Below, one piece after another: positions 8,723 to 17,026 of a stretch of 64,000 nucleotides of DNA; within the stretch, counting starts at the first letter, position 1; every line of letters starts with the position of its first letter. This DNA is from JAPWJZ01 sp966211335. GTDB lineage: Bacteria > Pseudomonadota > Alphaproteobacteria > Micavibrionales > UBA2020. A model generated the notes under the pieces. The model saw only the letters and a list, made by a program, of their open reading frames with translations, did not search any database and had not been told where the DNA came from. Location of the stretch: NCBI GenBank assembly GCA_966211335.1, contig CBIHNF010000001.1, forward strand, positions 2,139,029 through 2,203,028, in the 5' to 3' direction. The translations under genes and the position numbers were made by a program.

Positions 8723-9523
8723 TTAGTTAGCGGTGTTACCCGGCGCTTTCGGCGCGCGTTTCGGCGCGAAGGTCGCGTTAATCGCCTTGGTTTCCGGTTT
8801 CAGCGCAACGGGGTTGTAATTGTTTTCAAGAAACTTGGGCTCCATGCCGTAGATATCAAACTTGGAGATCGTGTTGCCTTTGCCGTCCTTGGTGTAGAGC
8901 GCCTCTTCCGTGGTTGCTTTGCCGTCGCGGATGGATTGCAGCGCCGCGGCAAGTTCCGCCACGTCACGTTCACGAATAGCAAGGTGACCGCCGGTCTCGA
9001 CGATGAAGGTGCCCCACTGCACCGGGATATTCACGGGTTGCGTGGTTTGCAGGCAGACGCGGAAGGCTTCCGGGTTCGGCTTCCAGGTGCTGCTCTTCAC
9101 GTTAGAAGGATCTGACGGGATATAATCGAATTCGAAGTTGGACTGTTTCAGCGTCCAGAGGCCGGGGCCTTTGAAATCCGGCTCTTCAAGGTCGCGCTCA
9201 CGCACCGTCTTGCCGCCCCAGTTCTTGGCGATGTCTTTAATGACGAGGCCGCGCACGAATTCGCTCGGATATTGGTCAACATCGAGCACGACATAGAATT
9301 TTTCGACTTTGATGGTCTTTTGGGTTTCGACCTTGCCGGAGCTGGTTTCGGTCAGCAGGTTTATGTCCTGCAGCAGGAAGCCGCCGACCTTCTGCGTCTT
9401 GCCGTAGCCTTTGCCTTTTGCCAGCAGCTTTTCCAGCGTGGCGCGGTAGGTCTCCGGTTCCATCAGCGCCGGCGGCGCTTTCGGCTGGGCTTTGTCGTCG
9501 AATGTTTTTGCGATATCGGTCAT
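8723..9523 (-). CDS. Unrecognised protein, paralogue of the 278-aa protein, 266 aa
   Basis: Family not recognised. It shares with its neighbour the blocks GKGYGKT, FYVVLDVDQYPSEFVRGLV (about residue 77), EPDFKGPGLWT, NPEAFRVCL, AIRERDV and FDIYGMEPKFLENNYNP. No signal peptide, no transmembrane segment, neutral composition. The conserved DFKGPGLW and NxxAxRVCL blocks look like a folded core rather than repeats. The ATG has AGAGGGA upstream. Tandem duplication inside a cluster of ankyrin, lipase and NADAR genes suggests a local function specific to this cluster. Confidence 0.75.
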   Translation of the reverse strand: MTDIAKTFDDKAQPKAPPALMEPETYRATLEKLLAKGKGYGKTQKVGGFLLQDINLLTETSSGKVETQKTIKVEKFYVVLDVDQYPSEFVRGLVIKDIAKNWGGKTVRERDLEEPDFKGPGLWTLKQSNFEFDYIPSDPSNVKSSTWKPNPEAFRVCLQTTQPVNIPVQWGTFIVETGGHLAIRERDVAELAAALQSIRDGKATTEEALYTKDGKGNTISKFDIYGMEPKFLENNYNPVALKPETKAINATFAPKRAPKAPGNTAN

Positions 9524-9570
9524 ATGTCCCTCTATGTCTTTTTTAAAGAATTGTTCTTGATTGGGAGCAA

Positions 9571-9599
9571 AGATAACCCGTGATTATGCAATATGTCAA
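9571..9599 (-). promoter_or_regulatory. Promoter of the 266-aa gene
   Basis: Minus strand: consensus -35 TTGACA (9594-9599), 17-base spacer, -10 TTATCT (9571-9576). It lies 47 bases before the start codon at 9523. Confidence 0.6.
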
Positions 9600-9665
9600 A
9601 GGCCGTTTTCGATCTCGTAAAACCCTTATAGATCTGAAGGGCTTATCGACTATTTCTTGAATTTA

Positions 9666-9694
9666 TTGACATAATCAATGATATCGCCTATAAA
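9666..9694 (+). promoter_or_regulatory. Promoter of the ankyrin/NADAR operon
   Basis: Consensus -35 TTGACA (9666-9671), exactly 17-base spacer, -10 TATAAA (9689-9694), about 50 bases before the ATG at 9745. It is divergent from the promoter at 9571-9599, so the 221-base interval is a two-way control region. Confidence 0.7.
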
Positions 9695-9744
9695 CGCGCC
9701 ACGGGTTTCAAGAGCCTGACCTTTAAAACAGAGTTATCCCAATC

Positions 9745-10101
9745 ATGTCCCTGAACCGCAAATTCAACACGGCCGCAAAGCCGAGCACGGAAGAACTGAC
9801 CCGTGACCTGCACCGCCTTCTTAAAACGAAACTGCTGTCTGCCGGTGGCTCGGAAAAAATCCGCCGCCTGATCGGCAAGCCGAACAAGCCGATGGCCGAC
9901 CTCAACGCCCGGGACAAGAACGGCAACACCGCCATCCTCCTCGCCATCGCCAAAGGCCGCCGCGATTTCGTCGAAGCCATCATGCGCCATGACGTTGACA
10001 TCAATGTACGCGACAATAACGGCGAAAACGGCATGACCCGCGCCGCGCACAAGAACCGCCCGGACATCATGCTGCTGCTGCTAAACAGCGGCCGCCTGTA
10101 A
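9745..10101 (+). CDS. Small ankyrin-repeat protein, 118 aa
   Basis: Residues about 50-115 hold two ankyrin repeats: LNARDKNGNTAILLAIAKGR and INVRDNNGENGMTRAAHKNR. The first 45 residues are basic and helical. No signal peptide. It is the first gene of a short plus-strand group with the NADAR gene. Its repeats resemble those of the larger ankyrin protein at 5102-6427, so both may recognise related partners (inference). Confidence 0.75.
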   Translation: MSLNRKFNTAAKPSTEELTRDLHRLLKTKLLSAGGSEKIRRLIGKPNKPMADLNARDKNGNTAILLAIAKGRRDFVEAIMRHDVDINVRDNNGENGMTRAAHKNRPDIMLLLLNSGRL

Positions 10102-10107
10102 ACGACG

Positions 10108-10182
10108 ATGGGCCCCGACGAAAAAGAAGCTGCCAAAGCCAAATACAAGAACAACCCCCAGAACAAGCCTCAGCCGCGGTAA
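10108..10182 (+). CDS. Possible micro-ORF, 24 aa
   Basis: An ATG at 10108 opens a 24-residue Lys/Pro/Asn-rich frame (starts MGPDEKEAAKAK) between the ankyrin and NADAR genes, spaced 6 bases from each. It fits tightly in the operon but has no clear ribosome-binding site of its own. It may be chance. Confidence 0.25.
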   Translation: MGPDEKEAAKAKYKNNPQNKPQPR

Positions 10183-10188
10183 TCAACA

Positions 10189-11022
10189 ATGCAGCAGGAT
10201 TTCAACGCCCAGAAACCGGAAAAAAGCTGGTACCGTAAAAACGCCGAAACCGATAAATATGTGCTGTTTCTGACCTCGGAATTCAGCCAGTGGTTTCCGT
10301 CGGATTTCACGGATGCGGCAGGGCGGAAGTTCAACTGCGCGGAACAATACATGATGTTCCGTAAGGCCGAACTCTTCGGCGATGCCGACAGTGCCGAAAA
10401 AATCCTCAAAGCCACAACACCTGACGAGCAAAAAGCGCTGGGCCGCGGCGTTAAAGGCTTCGATAAGGATATCTGGGACGCGAAGGCGCAAAGCATCGTC
10501 TATGATGGCAATTACCTGAAGTTCACGCAGAACCCGCATTTGTTCGAGGTGCTGATGGCCACCAAGGGCAAGGAGCTGGTGGAAGCCGCGCATTACGACC
10601 CCATCTGGGGCATTGGCCTTCGCGCCGATGACCCGCTGGCGGCAGACAAGGCCAACTGGAAAGGCACCAACTGGCTCGGCGGCATGCTGACCAAACTGCG
10701 TGATACGCTGATTGCCGATGGCGTGAAGCCGACCTATACGGAAGAGAACCGCTTCACCGTTAAAATCTATGACGAAAAAGGCCAGCGCAACCTGTACCTC
10801 GGCGCGATGGAGGCGGGATCGCAATTCGCATATTCCACACCGCAGAATTTCGCGGGCTGGATTATGCGCATGTCAAAGGCCGATCCTGTGTGGAGGCTGT
10901 CGCTGAAAAAAGGCGATACGGTTGTCACGGAAGGCATCGGCGTGTTTTACCTGCGGAACGCAGAGGTACTGGCGCAGATATTGAAATCCCCTGCCCCGAA
11001 ACCCGCACCGCGCCCCCAATAA
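10189..11022 (+). CDS. NADAR (YbiA/DUF1768) domain protein with C-terminal extension, 277 aa
   Basis: Residues about 25-180 match the NADAR family closely: LTSEFSQWFPSDF, CAEQYMMFRKAELFGD, KALGRGVKGFDKDIW, KFTQNPHLFEVLMATKGKEL, YDPIWGIGL and WKGTNWLGGMLTKLR. Known of the family: members act on ADP-ribose-linked substrates, including N-glycosidic bonds in riboflavin intermediates and ADP-ribosylated guanine in DNA. The last 90 residues form a separate region I do not recognise, ending in a Pro-rich tail. No DarT-like ADP-ribosyltransferase is visible nearby. Soluble, cytoplasmic. Confidence 0.85.
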   Translation: MQQDFNAQKPEKSWYRKNAETDKYVLFLTSEFSQWFPSDFTDAAGRKFNCAEQYMMFRKAELFGDADSAEKILKATTPDEQKALGRGVKGFDKDIWDAKAQSIVYDGNYLKFTQNPHLFEVLMATKGKELVEAAHYDPIWGIGLRADDPLAADKANWKGTNWLGGMLTKLRDTLIADGVKPTYTEENRFTVKIYDEKGQRNLYLGAMEAGSQFAYSTPQNFAGWIMRMSKADPVWRLSLKKGDTVVTEGIGVFYLRNAEVLAQILKSPAPKPAPRPQ

Positions 11023-11023
11023 G

Positions 11024-11842
11024 TTATTTCGTCAGGCCAAAGAAAGCCGCCGCTTTCTCCGCGATGGAGACACCTTCGGTTTCCTCGATCTTGTCATTGA
11101 TGTGCTGCACCTTGTGGTCGGCGCCCTGCACGATATCCGCCGTATATTCCGCACCGGAGCGGGTGAAGACGGCTTTGGAATAGGCTTCCGAATTATACGT
11201 GCCCTTGGACAGGTGCTTGGTCACGACACCGCCGTCGACCGGCACGTTATCATCATCCGCGCCGTGAAGGGCGAGGATGCGTTTGCCCTTGGCAAGCGGG
11301 CAGCTGTTGACCTGAATATTCAAGGGGCCGGAGATGGGCACGATGGCTGCGAATAAGTCTGTCTCGCACATCAGCCGCTGCGCCATGATGCCACCGTTGG
11401 AATGGCCGATACCGTAGATGCGCTTTTCATCGACGCCATAAGTTTTCGCAATCGCCTGCGCCGCGCCCGTAATATAGCCGATGTCATCGATATTGTTCTT
11501 GAAGGCCTGTCCGCAGCAACCGCCGCCGGCATTCCAGGCGAAGAATTTCGAGGTGCCGATGATCATGGCCGGCGTGCCGTTGAGGTAGGCCACGATGAAG
11601 CCGTTCTTCTCCGCGACATCGTTCATGTTGAGGGGCGCTTCACCCTCCCCCGTCAATATCCGGTCCGCATTTCCACCGCCACCATGCATGACGATGACAA
11701 GGCCGCGGCTGCCTGCCTCCGGCAGGTGCGCGGGCAAATAAAGCACCATCTGCCGCCCCTCATACTGCTGACGGACCAGCCCCGCCGCTTCGGCGGCGGA
11801 AACATTGAAAAGCATCAATAAAACCAGCAGTGCATACTTCAT
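11024..11842 (-). CDS. Secreted PHB depolymerase/feruloyl esterase-type hydrolase (LpqC-like), 272 aa
   Basis: The start at 11842 has AAAGGGA upstream; the alternative ATG at 11857 overlaps that site. A signal peptide (MKYALLVLLMLF, cleavage after AEA) precedes an alpha/beta-hydrolase: VIVMHGGGGNADR (oxyanion region), NAGGGCCG, nucleophile elbow IGHSNGGIMAQ, LHGADDDNVP (acid) and a terminal ADHKV (histidine). This is the layout of the LpqC/esterase PHB-depolymerase family, hydrolysing polyester or aromatic esters outside the cytoplasm. It is convergent with the NADAR gene with a 1-base gap. Confidence 0.85.
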   Translation of the reverse strand: MKYALLVLLMLFNVSAAEAAGLVRQQYEGRQMVLYLPAHLPEAGSRGLVIVMHGGGGNADRILTGEGEAPLNMNDVAEKNGFIVAYLNGTPAMIIGTSKFFAWNAGGGCCGQAFKNNIDDIGYITGAAQAIAKTYGVDEKRIYGIGHSNGGIMAQRLMCETDLFAAIVPISGPLNIQVNSCPLAKGKRILALHGADDDNVPVDGGVVTKHLSKGTYNSEAYSKAVFTRSGAEYTADIVQGADHKVQHINDKIEETEGVSIAEKAAAFFGLTK

Positions 11843-11918
11843 GTCAGTCCCTTTCAAGCCCGTCTGGAAAATGATACCTGACGTTGGGTGAAAGTCCTGC
11901 GCAGATTTTATGGGGAAA

Positions 11919-11994
11919 TGGTGGGCGCTGAGAGACTCGAACTCCCGACACTCTCGGTGTAAACGAGATGCTCTACCAACTGAGCTAAGCGCCC
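11919..11994 (-). tRNA. tRNA-Val (TAC)
   Basis: Full cloverleaf on the minus strand: acceptor GGGCGCT/AGCGCCC, anticodon stem TCTCG/CGAGA around loop TTTACAC (anticodon TAC), T-loop GTTCGAGTC, and an encoded CCA. Confidence 0.95.
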
Positions 11995-12046
11995 CCGAAA
12001 AGGAAAAATATTGATAATCCGGCTGTATCTTTAAGTCAAGCGCTTC

Positions 12047-12087
12047 ATAAAAAAGAACCGCGAAGATTGCTCTTCGCGGTTCTTTTT
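12047..12087 (-). terminator. Terminator of lon
   Basis: A near-perfect 14-base stem, AAGAACCGCGAAGA (12053-12066) with TCTTCGCGGTTCTT (12071-12084) and a 4-base loop. On the minus strand it is followed by a T-run (A-run near 12048-12054). Confidence 0.85.
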
Positions 12088-12100
12088 AAAGGCTATTTTG

Positions 12101-14485
12101 TCAGTGCGCGAGGGTTTCCACGGTCTCGATCGGCTTGGTGACCGGGGCCACGGTTTTCTCGTCAATGGCCACGGGAACAGAGACCAGCGCGTGTTTCAGC
12201 ACCTCATCAACACCCGAGACGGGGATGATTTCGAGGCCTTTTTTCACGTTGTCCGGAATCTCGGCAAGGTCCTTCGCGTTCTCGATCGGAATCAGCACCT
12301 TGGTGATGCCACCGCGCAAGGCTGCGAGGAGTTTCTCTTTCAACCCGCCGATGGGCAGGACCTGGCCGAGAAGATCAACCTCACCCGTCATGGCGACGTT
12401 CTTGCGAACGGCGATATTCGTCAGCGTCGACACGATGCAGGTGACCATGGCGATACCGGCGGACGGACCGTCTTTCGGCGTTGCGCCTTCCGGCACGTGG
12501 ACGTGGACGCCCAGGTGGTCGAGCGTTTCCTGCTTGATGCCGAGCGAATGGGCGCGCGACTTTATCAGCATCTCGGCAACCTGGATGGACTCCTTCATCA
12601 CATCGCCAAGCTTGCCAGTCATGCCGACTTTGCCTTTGCCGCCGGGGAAGGTGACGGCTTCGATCTGCAGCAAGTCACCGCCGACTTCCGTCCAGGCGAG
12701 GCCGGTGACGGAACCGACGCGGTCATTTTCCTCCGCCATACCGTAGCGGTAACGCGGAATGCCGGCGTATTTTTCAAGGTTCTTCGGCGTCACCGTAATC
12801 GCGGTTTTCTTGCCGAGCATGATTTCCTTGATCGCCTTGCGGCCGAGGTTCTGCATTTCGCGGTCAAGGCTGCGCACGCCCGCTTCACGGGTGTAGTAGC
12901 GGATGAGGTTGCGGAGCGCAGGATCGGTAATGGAGAACTCGCCTTTTTTAAGGCCGTTCGCCTGCGCCTGTTTTTCAATCAGGTGGCGCTTGGCGATCTC
13001 GAGTTTCTCTTCCTCGGTGTAGCCGGAAACGCGGATGATCTCCATACGGTCAAGCAGCGGGCGCGGCAGATCAAGCGAGTTGGCCGTGCAGACGAACATC
13101 ACGTCCGACAGGTCATAGTCGACCTCCAGATAATGGTCGTTGAAGGTGTGGTTCTGTTCGGGGTCCAAAACCTCCAGCAGTGCTGCTGCAGGATCGCCGC
13201 GGTGGTCATGGGCAATCTTGTCGATTTCATCGAGCAGGAAAAGCGGGTTTGACGATTTTGCCTTTTTCATGCCCTGAATAATGCGTCCGGGCATGGAACC
13301 GATATACGTGCGGCGGTGACCGCGGATTTCGGATTCATCGCGCACGCCCCCGAGCGACATGCGGACGAAGTTGCGGTTGGTCGCCTTGGCGATGGATTTG
13401 CCGAGCGAGGTTTTACCAACGCCGGGCGGGCCGACGAGGCAGAGGATGGGGCCTTTGACCTTATTCGCACGGTGCTGCACGGCAAGGTATTCAAGAATGC
13501 GTTCCTTAACCTTGTCGAGGCCGTAGTGGTCTTTATCCAGCACTGATTCCGCGAATTTGAGGTCTTTCAGCACCTTGCTGCGCTTGTTCCACGGCACGCC
13601 GATCATCCAGTCGAGGTAGTTGCGGACAACCGTCGCCTCTGCCGACATCGGGCTCATCTGACGCAGTTTCTTCAGCTCCGCCGCGCATTTGACCTTGGCT
13701 TCTTTGGTCATGCGGGTTTTCTTGATTTTGTTTTCAAGCTCGGTCAGCTCGTCAACGCCGTCTTCACCCTCGTTGAGCTCCTTCTGGATCGCCTTCATCT
13801 GCTCGTTGAGGTAATACTCGCGCTGCGTCTTCTCCATCTGGCGCTTGACGCGGCCACGGATGCGCTTCTCGACTTCGAGGACGGAAATCTCCCCTTCCAT
13901 GAAGGCGAAAATCTGCTCGAGGCGCTCGGCGACGGAGGTCAGCTCCAGCAATTTCTGGCGGTCGGGAATTTTGAGCGACAGGTGCGAGGCGACGGTATCC
14001 GCCAGCTTGTTCGGATTGTCGATCTGGCCGATGGAGGTGATGATCTCCGGCGGGATCTTCTTGTTCAGCTTGACGTAGGAATCAAACTGCGAGATGCAGG
14101 CGCGCGAAAGGCTTTCAATCGCCTCGCCCGTCGCCGGACGCTCTTCGATGATTTCGGCATAGGCTTCAAAGTACTCAGCCTTGTCTGTGTAGTTCAAAAC
14201 TTTCGCGCGCTTGTTGCCTTCAACCAGCACTTTCACGGTGCCATCGGGCAGTTTCAGCAGTTGGAGAACGGTGCCGAGCGTGCCGATGCTGTAGAGGTCG
14301 CCGGCGGTCGGGTCATCCTGCTGTGCGGATTTTTGGGTGACGAGGAGCACCTGCTTGTTGTCCGCCATAGCGCTTTCGAGCGCTTTTACCGATTTCTCAC
14401 GGCCGACAAAAAGGGGCACAATCATGTGCGGGAAGACGACGATATCGCGGAGGGGCAAGACGGGGTGCTTCGTTTCGTTGGTCAT
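12101..14485 (-). CDS. lon: ATP-dependent protease Lon
   Basis: At 794 residues it is normal for bacterial Lon. An N-terminal substrate domain (HPVLPLRDIVVFPHMIVPLF) is followed by a coiled coil, an AAA+ module with Walker A GPPGVGKTSLGKS and Walker B NPLFLLDEIDK, and a serine-lysine protease domain with DGPSAGIAMVT (nucleophile Ser) and VLPIGGLKEKLLAA (catalytic Lys). It degrades misfolded and regulatory proteins in the cytoplasm. In related bacteria the order is tig-clpP-clpX-lon; here two secreted paralogues occupy the clpX position. The 285 bases upstream (14486-14770) hold no gene; I could not settle on a promoter there. Confidence 0.97.
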   Translation of the reverse strand: MTNETKHPVLPLRDIVVFPHMIVPLFVGREKSVKALESAMADNKQVLLVTQKSAQQDDPTAGDLYSIGTLGTVLQLLKLPDGTVKVLVEGNKRAKVLNYTDKAEYFEAYAEIIEERPATGEAIESLSRACISQFDSYVKLNKKIPPEIITSIGQIDNPNKLADTVASHLSLKIPDRQKLLELTSVAERLEQIFAFMEGEISVLEVEKRIRGRVKRQMEKTQREYYLNEQMKAIQKELNEGEDGVDELTELENKIKKTRMTKEAKVKCAAELKKLRQMSPMSAEATVVRNYLDWMIGVPWNKRSKVLKDLKFAESVLDKDHYGLDKVKERILEYLAVQHRANKVKGPILCLVGPPGVGKTSLGKSIAKATNRNFVRMSLGGVRDESEIRGHRRTYIGSMPGRIIQGMKKAKSSNPLFLLDEIDKIAHDHRGDPAAALLEVLDPEQNHTFNDHYLEVDYDLSDVMFVCTANSLDLPRPLLDRMEIIRVSGYTEEEKLEIAKRHLIEKQAQANGLKKGEFSITDPALRNLIRYYTREAGVRSLDREMQNLGRKAIKEIMLGKKTAITVTPKNLEKYAGIPRYRYGMAEENDRVGSVTGLAWTEVGGDLLQIEAVTFPGGKGKVGMTGKLGDVMKESIQVAEMLIKSRAHSLGIKQETLDHLGVHVHVPEGATPKDGPSAGIAMVTCIVSTLTNIAVRKNVAMTGEVDLLGQVLPIGGLKEKLLAALRGGITKVLIPIENAKDLAEIPDNVKKGLEIIPVSGVDEVLKHALVSVPVAIDEKTVAPVTKPIETVETLAH

Positions 14486-14770
14486 TTTTTATCCTTCTAC
14501 ACTCAACTAATACCCGGATTATGCGACAGAATGTTTAAGAAATCAGTCAGGAGAGCGAAAATCCGATGTTTTGAGCGCTTTTTTTACTTTTTAAGTCCGT
14601 TAAGAGTTCAATTAGCCCCATTTTAACCATTTACAAGCCCGTTACATTGAAAACTTGGGGTCTTATATTTCCCATATATTCAAAGCTTTGAGCGGTCGTG
14701 GCTGAAAGACCCGACGAAGGCACCTGGATCGCTTCGAGCATACATATCATTGTAAGGGGGTATCAGTTCC

Positions 14771-15451
14771 CTATTTTGGGGCCGTGGGGGCCGGCTTGGG
14801 CGCGATTTGGGCGGCTTCATCGAGCTTTTTCTGCACGGCAGTGCAGTCTGTCTGCTCGAAATCGCCTTTTTCCGCGCCCTCCAGCATCAATTGCTGGCCG
14901 ACACGTGCTGCAATCGCGGCTTGGCTGCGGAAATGGGCATCGAGCAGCGAATGATCGATGTAAGTAATCTTGTTGGCGATGGCGCGATGTTGCGACCAAA
15001 GCTTCTCCTGATCGGCATCCCGCTCGTCGCGGAAATTCTTGAAGGCGGCGACATATTTTTCATCCTTGCCTGCAAGCGCATGGCCTTGCTGCAGGCAGAA
15101 TTCCAACTCCGCGCCCATGCGGAAAATCTGCATGACGGGACGCATGGTCAGGGTGAATTCATGGTCCAGCTTCTGCAGTTCGTCCTGATGCGCCGGAGTC
15201 ATTTTAACGAAAACGGCATCATAGGCGGCATCCGCCTTCGCATCATCTTCCGGCGTCGAGAGGGCGATGCCACCGGCCTGTCCCGGCGCTGCGGGCGGTA
15301 CATCTTCCGCAGTTGCGGCGGGGGCGTCAGAAGATGCTGCAGGCGCTTCCATTTTCGGGGCAGGCCCGAGGATGCTGTCGTCGCTCACCTGCGCCACCGC
15401 AAGTGCAGTAGACGAGAGCCAGATAAAAAGTGCCGCGGTCAGGATACGCAT
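14771..15451 (-). CDS. Secreted hypothetical protein, 226 aa, paralogue of the next gene
   Basis: Signal peptide MRILTAALFIWLSSTALAVA, then a Pro/Ala-rich linker, then a helical domain of about 140 residues. It aligns with the product of 15479-16051: both have the motif (M/L)TPxxQxxL, an (F/Y)CxQ segment and a terminal TDCxxVxKKL, so two cysteines are conserved and may form a disulfide. Family not recognised. It probably acts in the periplasm. Pro/Ala-rich ends suggest flexible linkers. Confidence 0.75.
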   Translation of the reverse strand: MRILTAALFIWLSSTALAVAQVSDDSILGPAPKMEAPAASSDAPAATAEDVPPAAPGQAGGIALSTPEDDAKADAAYDAVFVKMTPAHQDELQKLDHEFTLTMRPVMQIFRMGAELEFCLQQGHALAGKDEKYVAAFKNFRDERDADQEKLWSQHRAIANKITYIDHSLLDAHFRSQAAIAARVGQQLMLEGAEKGDFEQTDCTAVQKKLDEAAQIAPKPAPTAPK

Positions 15452-15478
15452 CGCGATCTTCCCTGAAAAAATGTCCGG

Positions 15479-16051
15479 TTACTGACCGCCCTCTTCGCCG
15501 CCAGCGGCGACGGCGGAAAGCTTCTGCTTGACGTCTTCACAGTCGGTCGACTGGAAGCTGCCTTTTTTCTCGGCCGCCTGCATCACCTGCCCTGCGAGGG
15601 TCAGCAGCAATTTTGCATGATAGTCGGCGTGCTGGGCCAGCAGGTCCTGATCCATGAAGGTCACCTGCATGCGGGCGGCGGCATGCGCTTCCGTCAGCGG
15701 CTGTTTCGCGGCGGCGGCCATTTGCTGGAAGCCGACGAAATCGGTGGCATATTGTTTTTTCTCATCAGCGCCGATCTTGCCGCTCTGGAAGCAGTAGTTC
15801 AACTTCGCCGCCATGTTCAATACCTGAAGGTCGGGCTCCACTTCCTTGGCGTCTTCGGTGTCCATGTTTTTCAGCTGTTCCTGCTGCTCCGGCGTCAGCT
15901 GCTGCAGGGCGGCCTGATAGGCGGTGTCATCGCCAAGCTTCGAAGGGTCGATGGCGATAGTGCCCTGCCCGCCCGCGTCCTGCGCCACCGCGCCAAGCGG
16001 GGCGAGAGCAAGAAGGCAGACAAGCGCGGCGGCGGGTAAACGGAGCGACAT
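15479..16051 (-). CDS. Secreted hypothetical protein, 190 aa, paralogue of the previous gene
   Basis: I start it at 16051, where a standard signal peptide begins (MSLRLPAAALVCLLALAPLG, cleavage near AVA); the frame extends 32 codons further without support. The mature part is helical and shares QLTPEQQEQLKN, NYCFQSG and STDCEDVKQKL with the paralogue 27 bases downstream, including the two cysteines. It sits between clpP and lon, yet its export means it does not directly join those proteases. Confidence 0.75.
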   Translation of the reverse strand: MSLRLPAAALVCLLALAPLGAVAQDAGGQGTIAIDPSKLGDDTAYQAALQQLTPEQQEQLKNMDTEDAKEVEPDLQVLNMAAKLNYCFQSGKIGADEKKQYATDFVGFQQMAAAAKQPLTEAHAAARMQVTFMDQDLLAQHADYHAKLLLTLAGQVMQAAEKKGSFQSTDCEDVKQKLSAVAAGGEEGGQ

Positions 16052-16156
16052 GAAAAGGGCTTTCAAAAAGGATAAAGGACAAAAGAAAACGGGGCCGCCT
16101 TCGACAAGGCGTACCCCGTTCCATTCGTTAATTATGCCCGAGGGCAAAGCTTTTTA

Positions 16157-16795
16157 TCAAGCAGCTTTCTTTTCTTCGGTGCCGCCGAAGGGCTGTTTTT
16201 CGACGATCTGGTCGATGAGGCCGAAGGCTTTCGCTTCTTCCGGAGACATGAAGCGGTCGCGCTCCAGCGCTTCCTCGATCTGGTTGATCTTCTTGCCCGT
16301 ATGCTTGACGTAGATTTCGTTGAGGCGCTTGCGGAGGCTCAAAATCTCTTTCGCGTGGATTTCAATGTCCGTCGCCTGGCCTTGGGCGCCGCCGGACGGC
16401 TGGTGCACCATGATGCGGGAGTTCGGCAGGCTGTAGCGCTTGCCGGGGGCTCCGGCCGCGAGCAGCAGCGAGCCCATAGAGCAGGCCTGGCCCATGCAGA
16501 CCGTCGCCACGTCGGGCTTGATGTACTGCATGGTGTCATACATCGCAAGGCCGGAGGTCACGATGCCGCCGGGCGAGTTGATGTAGAGGTAAATGTCTTT
16601 CTTCGGGTTTTCCGATTCAAGGAACAGCAGCTGCGCGCAGATCAGCGTCGACATGCCGTCATGAACCTGGCCGGAGACGAAAATGATGCGCTCTTTCAGC
16701 AGGCGGGAGTAAATGTCGTAGGAACGCTCGCCGCGCGCGGTCTGCTCGATCACCATCGGCACGAGCATGTTCATTTGTTCTTCAATGTAAGCCAT
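16157..16795 (-). CDS. clpP: ATP-dependent Clp protease proteolytic subunit
   Basis: At 212 residues it is normal. The catalytic triad is visible: Ser106 in GQACSMGS, His131 in MVHQPSGG, Asp180 in ERDRFMSP. The INSPGG oxyanion segment and the N-terminal VIEQTARGERSYDIYSRLL processing region are typical. It forms the tetradecameric chamber that ClpX or ClpA feeds. The cognate clpX is not adjacent and not in this window. A second ClpP-like gene lies upstream in the same direction. Confidence 0.97.
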   Translation of the reverse strand: MAYIEEQMNMLVPMVIEQTARGERSYDIYSRLLKERIIFVSGQVHDGMSTLICAQLLFLESENPKKDIYLYINSPGGIVTSGLAMYDTMQYIKPDVATVCMGQACSMGSLLLAAGAPGKRYSLPNSRIMVHQPSGGAQGQATDIEIHAKEILSLRKRLNEIYVKHTGKKINQIEEALERDRFMSPEEAKAFGLIDQIVEKQPFGGTEEKKAA

Positions 16796-16962
16796 CTATT
16801 ATCCCCTGTTGTTCTCTTGTCGGCCGCCGTTTCGCGGGCCTTTAGCGTTAGCCTGTTCATTTATAAATTAGTGTAAAACTTTCAAACTTCAAACCAATAT
16901 TTCCGGCTTTATCAGGCCTTCGGCACCATGGCCAGCATTATGCTTATCCCCTGCCCCGGCGC

Positions 16963-16998
16963 CAAAGAAAAAGGCCGGCCCTTTTAACCGGGCCGGCC
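16963..16998 (-). terminator. Terminator of the long ClpP-like gene
   Basis: Arms GGCCGGCCC (16973-16981) and GGGCCGGCC (16990-16998). On the minus strand the stem is followed by TTTTTCTTT (complement of 16964-16972). It separates the second ClpP transcript from clpP. Confidence 0.8.
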
Positions 16999-17026
16999 AA
17001 TTTCAAGCAAGGATTTGGTCTAAAGC

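Noticed and set aside
14486..14770. Heat-shock promoter or small RNA before lon
   Set aside because: No pair of boxes with acceptable sequence and spacing, and no terminator-like hairpin ending a short transcript.
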